DNA from: Akanthomyces muscarius
Lineage: Eukaryota; Ascomycota; Sordariomycetes; Hypocreales; Cordycipitaceae
Reading direction: 5' to 3'
DNA: 64,000 bases
Assembly: GCF_028009165.1 (NCBI RefSeq)
Contig: NC_079244.1
Coordinates: 1,178,001-1,242,000 of the forward strand
Position numbers and translations under genes: made by a program. Of this stretch, positions 46,451 to 56,836 are shown piece after piece. Below the pieces are notes generated by a model, which was not told the DNA's origin, did not search any database, and was given only the letters and a program-made list of their open reading frames with translations. Within the stretch, counting starts at the first letter, position 1, and the number at the start of each line of letters is the position of its first letter.

Positions 46451-48016
46451 TCAGACTCCGCCAAGAACCAACGGCCTAAATCCAAAGAAGATACCCTCAC
46501 AGCCAGGTGGAGTGGCGCCTGTCCAGTGAGTGATGTACGCGCTTGACATGCCATAGCCGGTGCGGTTGACGCTGGCGTTGAGGCTATAGGCCGGCGTGTC
46601 GAGGGTAGGCGAGAAGGCTGTGTTCTTGGCCGCGCCGTACGTTCCGTACACTCCCTTGTTCGATGTGAAGCGCAACGAGCCAAGCTTATGCCCAAAGACA
46701 ACGTCGATATTTTTCACAAACTCGTCTGGGCGCAGGTCAACCTGGTGGGCCACACCAGCCGTGCCAGATCCGTACTGAGCGGACCAGGTTTCGCCCCATT
46801 TCTGCCGATAGCCGTCAATGTCGTCGTAGGCGCGTACAATGAACGACGTGAGATTGGCGACTCGCGGAGTCACGGGCGGTGGGCTGGATGCGGTCCAGGG
46901 CACCTGTTCCGTATAGCGTCCGTACGGTCCTGAGAAGATCTCTCTGTCGAGGTTCTCCTGGACCGAGATGGGCATGTCACGCCCATGCACAAGATATGGC
47001 CAGAACTCGGCATATGTGAGCACATTCATGATCATTTCGGCATCATAGTCTGCATAAGTCCGGAGCGCCGCCGCCTCGGTGATGCCCGGATTCTCAATGG
47101 CCTGGTTGGTGCCTGGCGGGTACGGCTTTACCATGGAGCGGCCCCGGGTGTACTGGCGGTGAATATAGCTTGGATAGTCTTCGTTCTCATTCTCACGCTC
47201 GGCCAAGAGGCCGCGTCGTTGAACGCTCAACGCCGAGTAGGCGGTCCGCCAGGTATCAAGCAACTCTGCAGACCAATGATGAGACTCGCCCGCAGTTATT
47301 GCGTCAGCGAGGAGCTCCAGCTCGGACTTTCCCTGGTCTCCGGAACATGTGTTGGACGAGCACCCGCTCGGCTCGTCGGCGCGAGTCGCGATAACAGAGC
47401 CTGTCTTCCTGTCGAATTCCGGGCGCAGCGTTTGCTGAACGAAAACGTCTGTATAGCCCCACGATACGCCGTCGTTGATGCCGTTGGCGAGCAGCGTGAT
47501 GTGGATGTTGGCGGCGAATGCGAACCAGGGAAGGGCCGGCACTGCATAGTCCTCGAGTTGAAAGTCGGGAATCGACGTTCGCACCACGGAAAGAAACGAC
47601 GTGTGGTGCATCCTGAGGATCTCTGCCTGTCGGTCTTTGATGTCCGGTCCCGCATTCTCGTATCCTTGCCAGACACTCGTAAAGGCCACCATGTTTTCTT
47701 GGAAACCTTTGACCTTGGCTTCTAGAGTCTTCAGATGGTAGTCCTGGATTTTTTGGTCGACCAGGGCCTCGACAGGCGCGCGTATCGAGGCCCAGACATC
47801 TTGGGTATGCAGGGGGAAGAGAACTTGGCCAAGGAGTACGATGATGGAGCCGAAAGCTGGCCCAACAATCGGAACGAGGCTGGCACCGATAGACATGACG
47901 GTGAAGACATATTGAAAAATTTGGTTGGGGTCCGTGTAGTCGAGACCTACGCCCTTTTGTGCAGCAAGGGCTATGGAGCTCGTGATGCTCTGGACGACAT
48001 CGCTGTTGATTTTCAT
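46451..48016 (-). CDS. Cry-like delta-endotoxin with jacalin-like C-terminal domain
   Basis: Intronless, 521 residues from the ATG at 48016, uninterrupted. Residues about 35-350 match the pore-forming N-terminal domain of insecticidal delta-endotoxins. A hydrophobic helix region (about 37-68) is followed by VEALVDQKIQDY (82-93), KVKGFQENMVAF (101-112) and PWFAFAANIHITLLANGI (163-180), the central hydrophobic helix. Residues about 385-515 look like a jacalin-type beta-prism lectin: HQVDLRPDEFVKNIDVVFG, then SLRFTSNKG and GTYG. The second and third domains of classical three-domain Cry proteins are not seen. There is no signal peptide, so release may need cell lysis or another route. Bacterial origin by transfer is likely (inference). 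A TATA box lies about 145 bases upstream. The likely role is membrane damage in an invertebrate after glycan binding. Confidence 0.85.
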   Translation of the reverse strand: MKINSDVVQSITSSIALAAQKGVGLDYTDPNQIFQYVFTVMSIGASLVPIVGPAFGSIIVLLGQVLFPLHTQDVWASIRAPVEALVDQKIQDYHLKTLEAKVKGFQENMVAFTSVWQGYENAGPDIKDRQAEILRMHHTSFLSVVRTSIPDFQLEDYAVPALPWFAFAANIHITLLANGINDGVSWGYTDVFVQQTLRPEFDRKTGSVIATRADEPSGCSSNTCSGDQGKSELELLADAITAGESHHWSAELLDTWRTAYSALSVQRRGLLAERENENEDYPSYIHRQYTRGRSMVKPYPPGTNQAIENPGITEAAALRTYADYDAEMIMNVLTYAEFWPYLVHGRDMPISVQENLDREIFSGPYGRYTEQVPWTASSPPPVTPRVANLTSFIVRAYDDIDGYRQKWGETWSAQYGSGTAGVAHQVDLRPDEFVKNIDVVFGHKLGSLRFTSNKGVYGTYGAAKNTAFSPTLDTPAYSLNASVNRTGYGMSSAYITHWTGATPPGCEGIFFGFRPLVLGGV

Positions 48017-50910
48017 TTCGCCGACGTAAAAAGAAGTTTACGGCTGACAGTTCTGACTCAGTAATGAAGCGAGTCTAGCCCCCGCAAAAGTAGGACGAGA
48101 GAATGGGTGAGATTCTCGATTGGGGTGCAATGGAGCTTCTCTGCTAGGCTCCTGTCATTTATACATTGTTTTATTCTTTCGAGGCCAACGAGAACCATAC
48201 AATGTAGCAAAGCCCGGGTGTGCGACGGCTGCATACTTTTCTTTTCAATACCCGAAAATACGTTTTAAAGTTTTCTTTTTACACGTTGAGCTATATTTCA
48301 AGGATCGATGATTCGGCGGCAGTGTGGTCGCACGTGGTGGCTAGCGGACATGCGTGTAAAGGCCATGACCAGTTGCTGCAGCATCAGTAGCCATCTGCTG
48401 GAGCTTCACGTGCACTTTGATTCCATCAGCAGTTCTCGGTAACATCAATATTCAATAGTTCGATTTATACTTTGTCCGAGCCGCCCGCTTAAATGAACGC
48501 TTTGGCCACTGTGGGTGCCGACAGAGTATAGCCGACGGCTCTTCATTAGCTTCTCCACGATTGGTTGGAGATGGATGGCTTGTTGTCCGACTGTTTTGAT
48601 ACTCAGCCAGTGCGCTGTATTGCTTGTGTGTGAACATAATTGAAGAAGAAAAAACGAGAATCAATGACATGGATCTTCCACTCTTTGATATATACGAAAG
48701 TAGTCAACAATATCTTAATCTTGTGCAAACGCATTATGCAATGCAATCTCTTCAAGTTCCGAGGTCGTGATTTCCCGAACTACTGCTTCTCTACTCCCTA
48801 CTAGTAATCCAGCTTCCTCCTTTGTAAGAACCCCACCCGATATTGCTTATAGGCCTCGCGAAGGATCCTTGATAAAATCGAGCCACATGCCCTGCAATTT
48901 TTATCGATTTTCGCTTCATAGGGTATAGAGGCGTGATGGCAATTGCCGGGAGTTCCGAGCGGAATTACCTGATAGCCATATCGTCGTGAAGCAATAGTAC
49001 AAAGACTAGTCAACAGCAAGTAGATAGAATATCCTGTTGTGTGTCTTAAATGTCCAAATTGTCATCGCGATTTACCCCAGCGAACTTTCGGTTCGATTCC
49101 CGTATTGCTGCAGCCAGGGGACCACAGGGCAAAACAAATCTTGTACTACCAACAGCAAAAGACGTTCATTTCGTCATAGCCAGCACATCTATGTAGAATT
49201 CCAAGATGAGGCCTCCTATAAAATGCGTTGGGGGTATTTTGTTGGCATTCGTGGTGGAAGGGCAGCTTGCGTCACTCGATTGCCTCGTATCATGCGCAGC
49301 AAACGTCGTCCAAGTCACAAAACGGTGTATGTCGGCCCAGGCACTCGGACACCTCGACGCCTAATCCCGAGATTTAATTTGCCGCCCAATACTTGTACTA
49401 CTACAGATGTAGTGCAACCTCTGAGCGCACCGCGGACCTCCGATGTCTCTCCGAAGGCAGTGAAGTCCTCCTATCCACTACCGAGGGGGCCGGCCCGAAA
49501 AGGGGAACGGGCAGTGTCTGTTCAACGCCTCACTGCGAATAGGCTGCGTCATTTTGGAATGGCTTGAGTGTAGAACGATCTGCCTCTAATCTCTCTCATG
49601 TGGCCTATAGGCTTGAGTGATGCTATTCCTGCACAATCTCCAAGCTGAAGACGACGCAGGCAGGCGCAGACGCTCGTACATCGGCGTGAGACATTCGGCC
49701 AAGACACATCAGACTGATCGCTGTCAAGCTGCAGGTATGTGTCACAACGGATGCTTTCCAAGCCGCTATAAACTGTTCAGCCGTACCTGGCGTCGCCCCG
49801 TGAGCTTTGCAAGTCTGCTACAAGCAACAACCCCGACGAATTAAATCTTCCATATAGGCGATCAGCTTCCCAAAACGAAAACTCCCAAGCGCACGAAAGG
49901 ATTTTATCCTATAGAAGCCCCTGTTTTTCTTTGTGCTTCACATCGCCGGTCTCCTTCCGGCCCACCGCCTCTTTCGTCGCCAGCTTTCTACTCCGTGCCT
50001 ACAATCTATGACCTCACGGAGTAAATGGCTAGCCGCTACTCTATAATCCAACGACGGTCTTATGCAGGTGTGTTTGTCTTTGCACGGCATCTCTTTTATG
50101 GAGCCCGAGATGCCTCACGGGATGCCTTGTGTCACGAGAATCCGTTCAGGCGTCGCTGCTCATGCGGGGCAAACAGCCAACGAAATGCCCGGCCTTGATT
50201 CTGGTTGCCTTGCGTGCGTTGGCCTTTGATAGCCCGTTGCATAATCTTTTGGAGGATAGTTTGCGTGCTACTCGTTTATGCACGACAGCTGCGGCGGTAC
50301 TGCCACGCGACCGAGTGAAATGAGCCTGACGCTTACTCAAACCGAAGCTACCAATGCCATCTCGAAGTATGGCTTCTTTATACTCAAATCCGGATCTTCA
50401 GCTCTTCTCAAGCTTACGTGTGGATGCTCTTCAAAGAGAGAAGGTCTCCTAGGAGGGACGGGCTTTTTGTTCACACAAGAGACAAATCAGCATGGAGGGG
50501 GGGCACAAATGACGCCTTTGCCAGGCTGTCGTGTAGGACAAAGAAATGTAGCTTTCCTTGCCATCACACTACTCTTACATTACAGAGAGAGGCAATCACA
50601 TTGTTTACACCAATATTAATGGAGAACTCCGGCGCGAAGACGCTTGTGAGAAGGCTTGTTTCACAGGCCCATACAGTTTTCTACAAAACGGGCGGCATCT
50701 GCCAGGGAGAGGGGAAAGGAATCTTGTAGCAGAGTTTTATCTCTTGTTGTCATATCTTTCAAATAGCAAAATAATCATTTTATTTCATCCACCATTCAAT
50801 ATTTCATCGGTATATCCATTCAATCCTGTAAGCAAAGTCATCTAGTCGTCGCTAGTCCAACCACCGTACTGACTGTCTTGTTCCCAGAGAACAAGAGCCA
50901 AAAAAACACA
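48017..50910. other. Long gene-free region
   Basis: 2.9 kb, largely AT-rich, between the Cry-like gene and the next plus-strand gene. Short frames (for example around 48801-49019 minus and 49037-49567 plus) lack ATG starts or recognisable motifs. They may be decayed sequence. I see no transposase, terminal repeat or tRNA. Confidence 0.4.
48157..48163 (-). promoter_or_regulatory. TATA-box candidate of the Cry-like gene
   Basis: TATAAAT read on the minus strand, about 140 bases before the ATG at 48016, a normal distance for a fungal promoter. It suggests that the gene has acquired a eukaryotic promoter; it is a motif match only. Confidence 0.4.
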
Positions 50911-51735
50911 ATGACCACCGCCCTAAACATTAACTGGGTGGTAGATGAGCTCCAAGACAGATTCAATACCCACGGGACGATTCTGGTGAGGCAGGCGCTC
51001 GACTCGATCCTCCAGCTGCAGAGGGACCTGGAGGCGGCGAACCTGAACCTGGCCACGGCACGCAGCGAGACGGACCAACTGAGAACGGAAATGGACAAGC
51101 TGCAACTAGAACTCTACAGGATCCACACTGGCGATATTCGTGTCGACAGGGCAAGACCTCATTCTCCGCGCGCAAGGGGCGGGCTGAGCGCAAGCAGGGC
51201 CAGGAGCCACAGCCGCGAGAGGAGCAGAAGCCGCCGCAGGAGCACGCCGCCCGACAGCACTCACGTACACTGGGCCGAGCCGGTCGCCGTGGGTGCGAGC
51301 GAGGCAGGGCTCTCCGCGAACAGCGCGGCCGCGACCGCGGGCGTGCGCGATCGGCCGTCGCAGAGCTACCATCTGTCCGCGCAGCACCTCCGCGACGAGC
51401 GACGGAAGCGCGAGTTCCTCGAGGAGCGGGACCGGCTGTCCGCGCGGTTCGACCTCCACTCCCGGCCGGACCCTCGCAGCACGCACTTGCCGAGCTTCCC
51501 ATGGAGCGGGACGGGCGCGCCTCCTCCAAGCTCGCCGGCTGGACATCCAGCGACCCCGGTTTCGCACCCTCAGCCCATCCCAGTAGTGTCGCCCTATGAC
51601 ATTCCGCCCCCGGGAGATCCGCTCAGCATGGCGGCGGGGATGTTTCGTCCTCGCCGGTCGCCAATGTCGAGCCATGCGCGGGACTTCATCATGCGCGGGG
51701 GGCGAGATGGACCGCTCTTTGGTCACTTCAGGTAA
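50911..51735 (+). CDS. Hypothetical coiled-coil / Arg-Ser-rich protein
   Basis: 274 residues from the ATG at 50911, intronless. The frame begins a few codons earlier without ATG. Residues 1-75 form an amphipathic helix and coiled coil (QALDSILQLQRDLEAANLNL). An Arg/Ser-rich stretch follows (SRARSHSRERSRSRRRS, about 95-111). The rest is Pro/Ser-rich and disordered, apart from a charged helix (DERRKREFLEERDRL). The gene is GC-rich compared with the AT-rich DNA before it. I recognise no family. RS-like stretches often occur in RNA-binding or nuclear proteins, but that is only a hint. Confidence 0.6.
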   Translation: MTTALNINWVVDELQDRFNTHGTILVRQALDSILQLQRDLEAANLNLATARSETDQLRTEMDKLQLELYRIHTGDIRVDRARPHSPRARGGLSASRARSHSRERSRSRRRSTPPDSTHVHWAEPVAVGASEAGLSANSAAATAGVRDRPSQSYHLSAQHLRDERRKREFLEERDRLSARFDLHSRPDPRSTHLPSFPWSGTGAPPPSSPAGHPATPVSHPQPIPVVSPYDIPPPGDPLSMAAGMFRPRRSPMSSHARDFIMRGGRDGPLFGHFR

Positions 51736-51959
51736 AGAAGGGCCACTGTCCGGGGACGGGAGAGGCAAAGCAAGGGTCTGTGATCGATGCGCTGCTGTAA
51801 TTGTAATTTAGTATATATGACGAATAATGGCTCATTGGATAGACAAGATCATAACGAAAAACTTTCTATCTTGTCCTGGTTGGATCAAGAACACCGTTCC
51901 CCTTCTCTCGTCACAGTGATGCTGCAATACTTGTTGCGCAGATGGTAGAGTGTGATTCC

Positions 51960-52620
51960 GTGGTGTGATGTCATTGTGCAGGATACCCTTCGTCGTGAGG
52001 ATAGACGAGGCTCTTGGCCACCTCTTTCAGTCTCTGACCGCAGTCTCTGGCGACCCTGTACTGTAAACTTGTCGGCACTGTCTCGCGGTTTAATGTCGTT
52101 GTGCAACATCCCTCGGGTTTTCGGGATAGACGAGGCTCTTAGCCACGTCCCTCAGGATCTGTTCCGGAGTCTCTGGTGACCCTGAAACTTCTCTGCACTG
52201 TTTCGCGGTTTAATGTCGTTGTGCAACATCCCTTGGGTTTTCGAGATGGACGAGGCTCTTAGCCACGTCCCTCAGAACCTGTACCGCAGTCCCTGGCGAT
52301 TCTATAAGCTTGTCGGTACTATCTCGCTGCTTTCCAAGGTCAGGATAGTCTAGAGACTCCACGACAATGATGAAAACGCGAACATCGTAGTCGTGCATTT
52401 CAATTGAGCCATCTCTCGCATGATGGTCTTCGCCTTGCAGAGTTTGCCTACGTGCTCCATGATGGCGTTCCTTTCTCCCGCATCCACTGCAATGACAGGG
52501 TAGCAGTGCCTGAAGCGCAGATGATGCCAATCTTGACTACAAGGTGCCGCAGCGCGCCAAAGGATGTTCCAAGATTTTGCTCATGAAATATAAGATGATC
52601 TTGGGCTCGTTAATCCGACA
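51960..52620 (-). pseudogene. Decayed protein-kinase-like gene with internal tandem triplication
   Basis: Read on the minus strand, kinase-like pieces appear in order but in different frames. They are a beta3-like VVKIG (near 52535), a hinge-like VFIIVVESLDYPDLGK (near 52350), an alpha-E-like VLRDVAKSLVHLE and a catalytic-loop-like MLHNDIKPR. Frameshifts and stop codons separate them, for example between LVHLE and MLHNDIKPR. The alpha-E plus catalytic-loop segment is present three times in tandem with a period of 120-125 bases. No DFG segment or C-lobe is recognisable. The HNDIKP loop, with Asn before Asp, resembles small fungal kinase-like families that occur in many copies; that is inference. 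It is not a working gene as read. Confidence 0.6.
51966..52330. repeat. Tandem repeat, three copies of about 120-125 bp
   Basis: Units start at about 51966, 52091 and 52211. Each contains ATGTCGTTGTGCAACATCCC or a close variant, then GACGAGGCTCTTAGCCAC, then CTGTCTCGCGG-like sequence. The last two copies are the most alike, and the first is more diverged. They fall inside the kinase relic and repeat its catalytic-loop region. Confidence 0.85.
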
Positions 52621-53341
52621 CGGTCCAGTCCCATAAGCCGGGGTTGACAGCGTGGTAAATCTTTGACGACCAGATATTACTTCAGTGTGCATCGACAGTG
52701 TAACTGACACCCTGGGCCAAGCGCAGCAACTCATCACAACTGCAGAGAAGACTTGTCGACGCAGTTCAACTCGGGTATCTCGAAAAGCGATTTTCCAGAT
52801 GTATGCACTGCCGCCATTGCTCTTCTACACGCTGCCAGAAAGACTGCCAGCGACGAAGAAGGGAGGCTTCCGGATCGATGCGTCATAACACTTTTGACCA
52901 CCTGCACGTTGAGAGACTCAGTTTAGCTGCAGATATGCATCGGGGGCCGTTGACCCGACTGCTTATGCGCCCCCGCCTGCGCCGGGACTCGGAGCTCCGA
53001 TGACTGAGGCGATCCGTCTTTTCCCTGGCTCTGATGAATATTTTCGATTCGAAAACAAGTCGAAATTTCCGACTCCGCGATTCTCGGCAAGTTTGTGGGA
53101 GCTTGATTGCTCTAATTGATTGGAGCGCGCAGGCAATCTTCCTTGCGACACAGCATTCCGGCGCCCGCATTTCGGAACTCGAGGCCAGTGACTCCAACAA
53201 AATAAAAGCCGCCTCGGCCCAGCCAGGCTGCATACCCCCCCTCCGCAAAGTCGCCGGATTGAGATAGTCTCAAGACCCATCGGATTTTCGTAACGGCTTC
53301 CACTTCTTCCTCATCATCCAACAGCAGCAGGGTCAAAAACG
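52621..53341. other. Promoter region of the PNPOx-like gene
   Basis: About 720 bases between the kinase relic and the next ATG. No further gene or repeat was recognised. Confidence 0.4.
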
Positions 53342-54214
53342 ATGAAGCTCTATGATGCCCTCTCCGACGACCTCGCCAGCTGGGTCCGCCAGCAGCCCGT
53401 CTTCTTCACGGGCTCGGCGTCGACGCATGGCTCACACATCAACGTCTCGCCCAAGGGCCTCGCCGACTCGCACTTTGCCATTCTCTCCCCGAACCGCTGC
53501 GCGTACATTGACCGCATGGGCTCCGGCTGCGAGACCATCTCGCACAGCTACGAGAATGGCCGTCTGTGCCTCATGTTCATGAGTTTCGGCCCCACCCCGC
53601 GCATCCTCCGCCTCTTCTGCCGGTCCTCCATTGTTGAGTGGGACAGCCCCAAGTTCCAGGACCTCGTGCGCACGGTGGCGCGGGGGTCGCGCCGAGAAGA
53701 CTTTGACGGCGCGCGCGCCGTCGTCGTCTGCGACATCTGGCAGGTCCAGACGAGCTGCGGCTATGGCGTGCCGCGGGTCAAGAAGGGCATATATGCGGCG
53801 GAAGAGGACAGTGCTGATGGCGACGGCAAGGACGGCAAGACTGTCGTCAGCGTAGAGAAGGGCGGCGATGCGACGGTCGACATGGAAAAGCTCCTTCGCC
53901 AGGGCCATGGCGAGAGCCAGAAGCTCACGGAACTGTGCGTCTTCGAGGAGCGCCCGCATCTCGACTACTGGGCTGGCAGCATGGTCAGCAAGAATAGTGC
54001 GCACAAGTACCAGGCCGAGCACAATGCGCGCAGCATGGACGGGCTTCCGGGCATGAAGACAGCCCGTCGCGACAACAAAGAGGTGCTCTGGCTGGGCGAT
54101 GCGGCTGCCTATCTGCGGCGCACCTCTGCGGAGAAGGTGTCTCTGTCTATTGGCTTTTTGCTTGGGGCATTCTTCTGCTTTATACTCGTCGCGCTGAACC
54201 TGGTGACACCTTGA
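53342..54214 (+). CDS. Pyridoxamine 5'-phosphate oxidase-like (FMN split-barrel) protein
   Basis: Intronless, 290 residues. The N-terminal 130 residues match the PNPOx-like split-barrel family: QQPVFFTGSASTHGSHINVS, SPNRCAYIDRMGSGCETI and MFMSFGPTPRILRLFC. The phrase VCDIWQVQTSCGYGVPRV follows and is typical of fungal members with this fold. The C-terminal half is variable and ends with one hydrophobic helix (IGFLLGAFFCFILVALNLV), which suggests a tail anchor. Family members bind FMN or F420, but the reaction of this fungal subgroup is not known. It is convergent with UPF3. Confidence 0.88.
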   Translation: MKLYDALSDDLASWVRQQPVFFTGSASTHGSHINVSPKGLADSHFAILSPNRCAYIDRMGSGCETISHSYENGRLCLMFMSFGPTPRILRLFCRSSIVEWDSPKFQDLVRTVARGSRREDFDGARAVVVCDIWQVQTSCGYGVPRVKKGIYAAEEDSADGDGKDGKTVVSVEKGGDATVDMEKLLRQGHGESQKLTELCVFEERPHLDYWAGSMVSKNSAHKYQAEHNARSMDGLPGMKTARRDNKEVLWLGDAAAYLRRTSAEKVSLSIGFLLGAFFCFILVALNLVTP

Positions 54215-54726
54215 TCTGGAAAGGCCATCATACGACTCGTGGCCGAGAACAGGAGTCTCGTGATTGAGTGTTGCATTTCTTTTTGCTTATTCCAAGATTT
54301 ACCAGGATTGGTTTCTGTCGACAGTGTACATGCGCCACCACCTGTGGTACTGAAATCTTTCCGCGTCACATAATCACAGAGGTTTTCGGTAAAATTTTTG
54401 GATTGAAAGTCTCCCGCTTATCACTAGGCGATAATATTAACTCAGTGATGCGTTTCTCAATCTAGAAATGCGCTCTTGTACTCGGCGCTCATTGTCTACT
54501 TGCTCAGCATGGCTTGCGCATACACGCTTGTGCTATTGCCAGTAACACAAAAACGTATTGCTGGCGTGTGTAGCGGCACGCGTTCAGAGATTGCGTGCGA
54601 CAGTAGTTTACTTCTGCCCTCGGCGCGGGGCGCTACGGTGGCCCGTCGGCAGACTCACAGGCAGACTCATACCCGTGAACGGGACCAAAGTGCAACAAGC
54701 ATGTTTCATCCAAGTTGACTCTTGAG
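54215..54726. other. Convergent intergenic region
   Basis: 512 bases between the stops of the PNPOx-like and UPF3 genes. No feature was recognised. Confidence 0.45.
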
Positions 54727-56836
54727 TCATCCTGAAGATGCTGGTACAGGGCCACCGGAGGCGGCTTGGGCACCAGAAGCAGTAGACGCTGGTGTAGTCG
54801 AGGCTCCTCCTCCGTTGTTCCCCTTGCCACCTCGACCGCGACGACCGCGTCTTGTCTCTCCTTTCTCCTTCTCCTTTTCGCCGTCTTTCGCCTTATCCTT
54901 GTCTGCCGCCGCAGATGGAGCTGTAGTACCCACTCCTGTGCCAGGGTTTCCTGTTGCCGGCTTCTTGTCTTTGCGTTCTAGAATCTGTACCGACCCCTGT
55001 GCGACGGCCAGAGGACTGGCAGCCACAGCTTTGACAAGTCCAGCATGGTCAGAAAAATCAACATAGGCGAATGCTTTGCGCTTGTCCATTTCTATGGCGA
55101 TGATGGTTCCAAGCGGCTCCAGAGCTTGCCTCAGCGCCGCTTCAGTAACCCCTTGAGAGTGAACAGCATGCTTCACAAATGCTTTCGTAGCATCCGCGGT
55201 AACTGATTGCAGCTTCTTTTGAGATTGACCTGCCTTGCTATTAGTCGCGGCAAGTTTAGGATTCTTCTCCGCTACCCCTTTTGTGTTCGCAATCTGTTGG
55301 TTGGCTGATGCTGACGGGACAGCAGCTGGGCTGCTCGGCGTAATGGCTTGTCCTTCTGGTCTCTTCTTGAGAATTACAGGTGGCTTGGGGGCTGTGGGTT
55401 GTGATGAGGCTTCTGTCGCTGAGGCGGGTTTCTCTCCGTTCCTGGCATCGCGGCCTCGTCTTCCGATTTGGGGTTTTCCCGCTGTGCCATTGGTTTTGGC
55501 TTTACCCTCTTGACTGTTACCAGTTTCTGCTGATTGACTAGCTTCCTGCGCCTGTTCGATCGGGGTTTCCTCTTTGGATTTCGCCTCAGCCTTGGCTGCA
55601 TCCTGTCGCGCTCGGCGATGCGCAGATCCCGGACTGAGACCCAAGTCCCGCTGCAGAATGCGAGCAGCGGTAGCGATTCCGGCACGCTTGCTCTTCGGCG
55701 CGTCTTGGGCAATGGCAGCGTTGATTGCTTTGGCGGCATTCTTGGCGGCATCTGCTGCTTGTTCGGTTGCAGCTTTCTTTGTCAGGATTTTGACCGTCGT
55801 TTTCGAGCCCTTCTCTGCCTTGTCTGCTTTTTCGGCCCTTGATTCTCGACCCTTCTTCTTAGAAGGCTCGTCCTCCTTGGAGCCCTTGTTTTTCCCTTCG
55901 CCGCGCTTCTTGCTAGAGCTCGAGTCCTTCGATTTATTGGCCTTTTTCTCTTTCAAGTACTCAACCAACGGCGTCGTTGTGACTTTGGATTCGCCCTTAT
56001 TAGCGTCATCCCCATCGTCCATGTCAGCACCGTCGCGGAGAGGTGCCGGATTCGCGAGTCCCTCGAGAAATGCCATGAATTCGGGGTCTTGATCTATAGT
56101 GCCTTGCCGGGTGTCGGTGCGCTTCTTATTGCTAGGCACTTTTTTGTAAGCCGACAACTCTAAAGACGGTGGCCCGACGAGTGCTGGGTTGGTAAAGCTG
56201 TTTTTAGCATCCTCCCACGTCGCAGCTCTGACAGTCTCACTCAAGGCTAGCATGTCATCCTTCTTGATGAGATGGATGTATGCTCTTGCAGGACGTGATG
56301 GCTTGGATGGACTTGGACAGGATCAGCTTCTGTCAGTCAGTAAGATCGGTAACAGGCATCAACCTACTCGGTGGAGATCTTGCCCGCAATGAAGGAGAAC
56401 CAATCGACTTTGCCTCTGCCAACGGCCCATGTCTCGCCTAGAATGGCCACACATTCAGCTTCAGTCATTCCTGGCGGGAGTCGACGGAGGATGAGCTTTC
56501 CTCCATCATTCTGTTGCCGCTGGCGTGGTGGTCTGGGTGCCTCAGTTTCTCGCCCCTGTAGGATCTTGTTTAGACTCGGACAGCTTAGATAAAAATAAGA
56601 GCATTTTTCACCTTTGAATTATCGATCTTCTTATCTCCTTGCCCACGGCGCTTCTTAGGCCTCGAGCTGCCGCCTTCCCGGCCACCTTTGCCCTGCATCA
56701 TGTTAGAGATGAGAACGAAACGGGGAGTTGAGATTAGCAATCCTCATACTTTGCCAGGCTCGTTTCCTTGGCTGGCGGCGTTAGCAGCCGCCCCGTTTGT
56801 CCTACGAGACAGGACTTGAGGTGCCTTTGCGGACAT
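54727..56836 (-). CDS. upf3: Nonsense-mediated mRNA decay protein UPF3
   Basis: Four exons: 56836-56750, 56692-56612, 56555-56368 and 56311-54727, giving 646 residues. Donors are GTATGA, GTGAAA and GTAGGT; acceptors are ATGCAG, CTACAG and TCCAAG. The Smg4/UPF3 domain spans about residues 74-240: KLILRRLPPGMTEAEC, DWFSFIAGKI, SKPSRPARAYIHL, then DPEFMAFLEGL. It binds UPF2 in other organisms. A long Lys/Glu/Ala-rich linker follows. A second RRM-like fold lies at about 495-565 (TEAALRQALEPLGTIIAIEM; KAFAYVDFSDHAGLVKAV). The C-terminus is basic (RRGRRGRGGKGNNGGG). The last intron choice gives KISTDPSKPS. UPF3 shuttles between nucleus and cytoplasm and marks transcripts for UPF1-dependent decay. 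Confidence 0.9.

Noticed and set aside
49083..49110. GGTTCGATTCCCG, resembling a tRNA B-box
   Set aside because: The T-stem does not pair (two mismatches) and no A-box or cloverleaf can be built from the preceding bases.
49037..49567. 176-codon plus-strand frame beside the Cry-like gene
   Set aside because: No ATG at the start, mixed composition and no motif; too weak to call a second toxin or partner gene.
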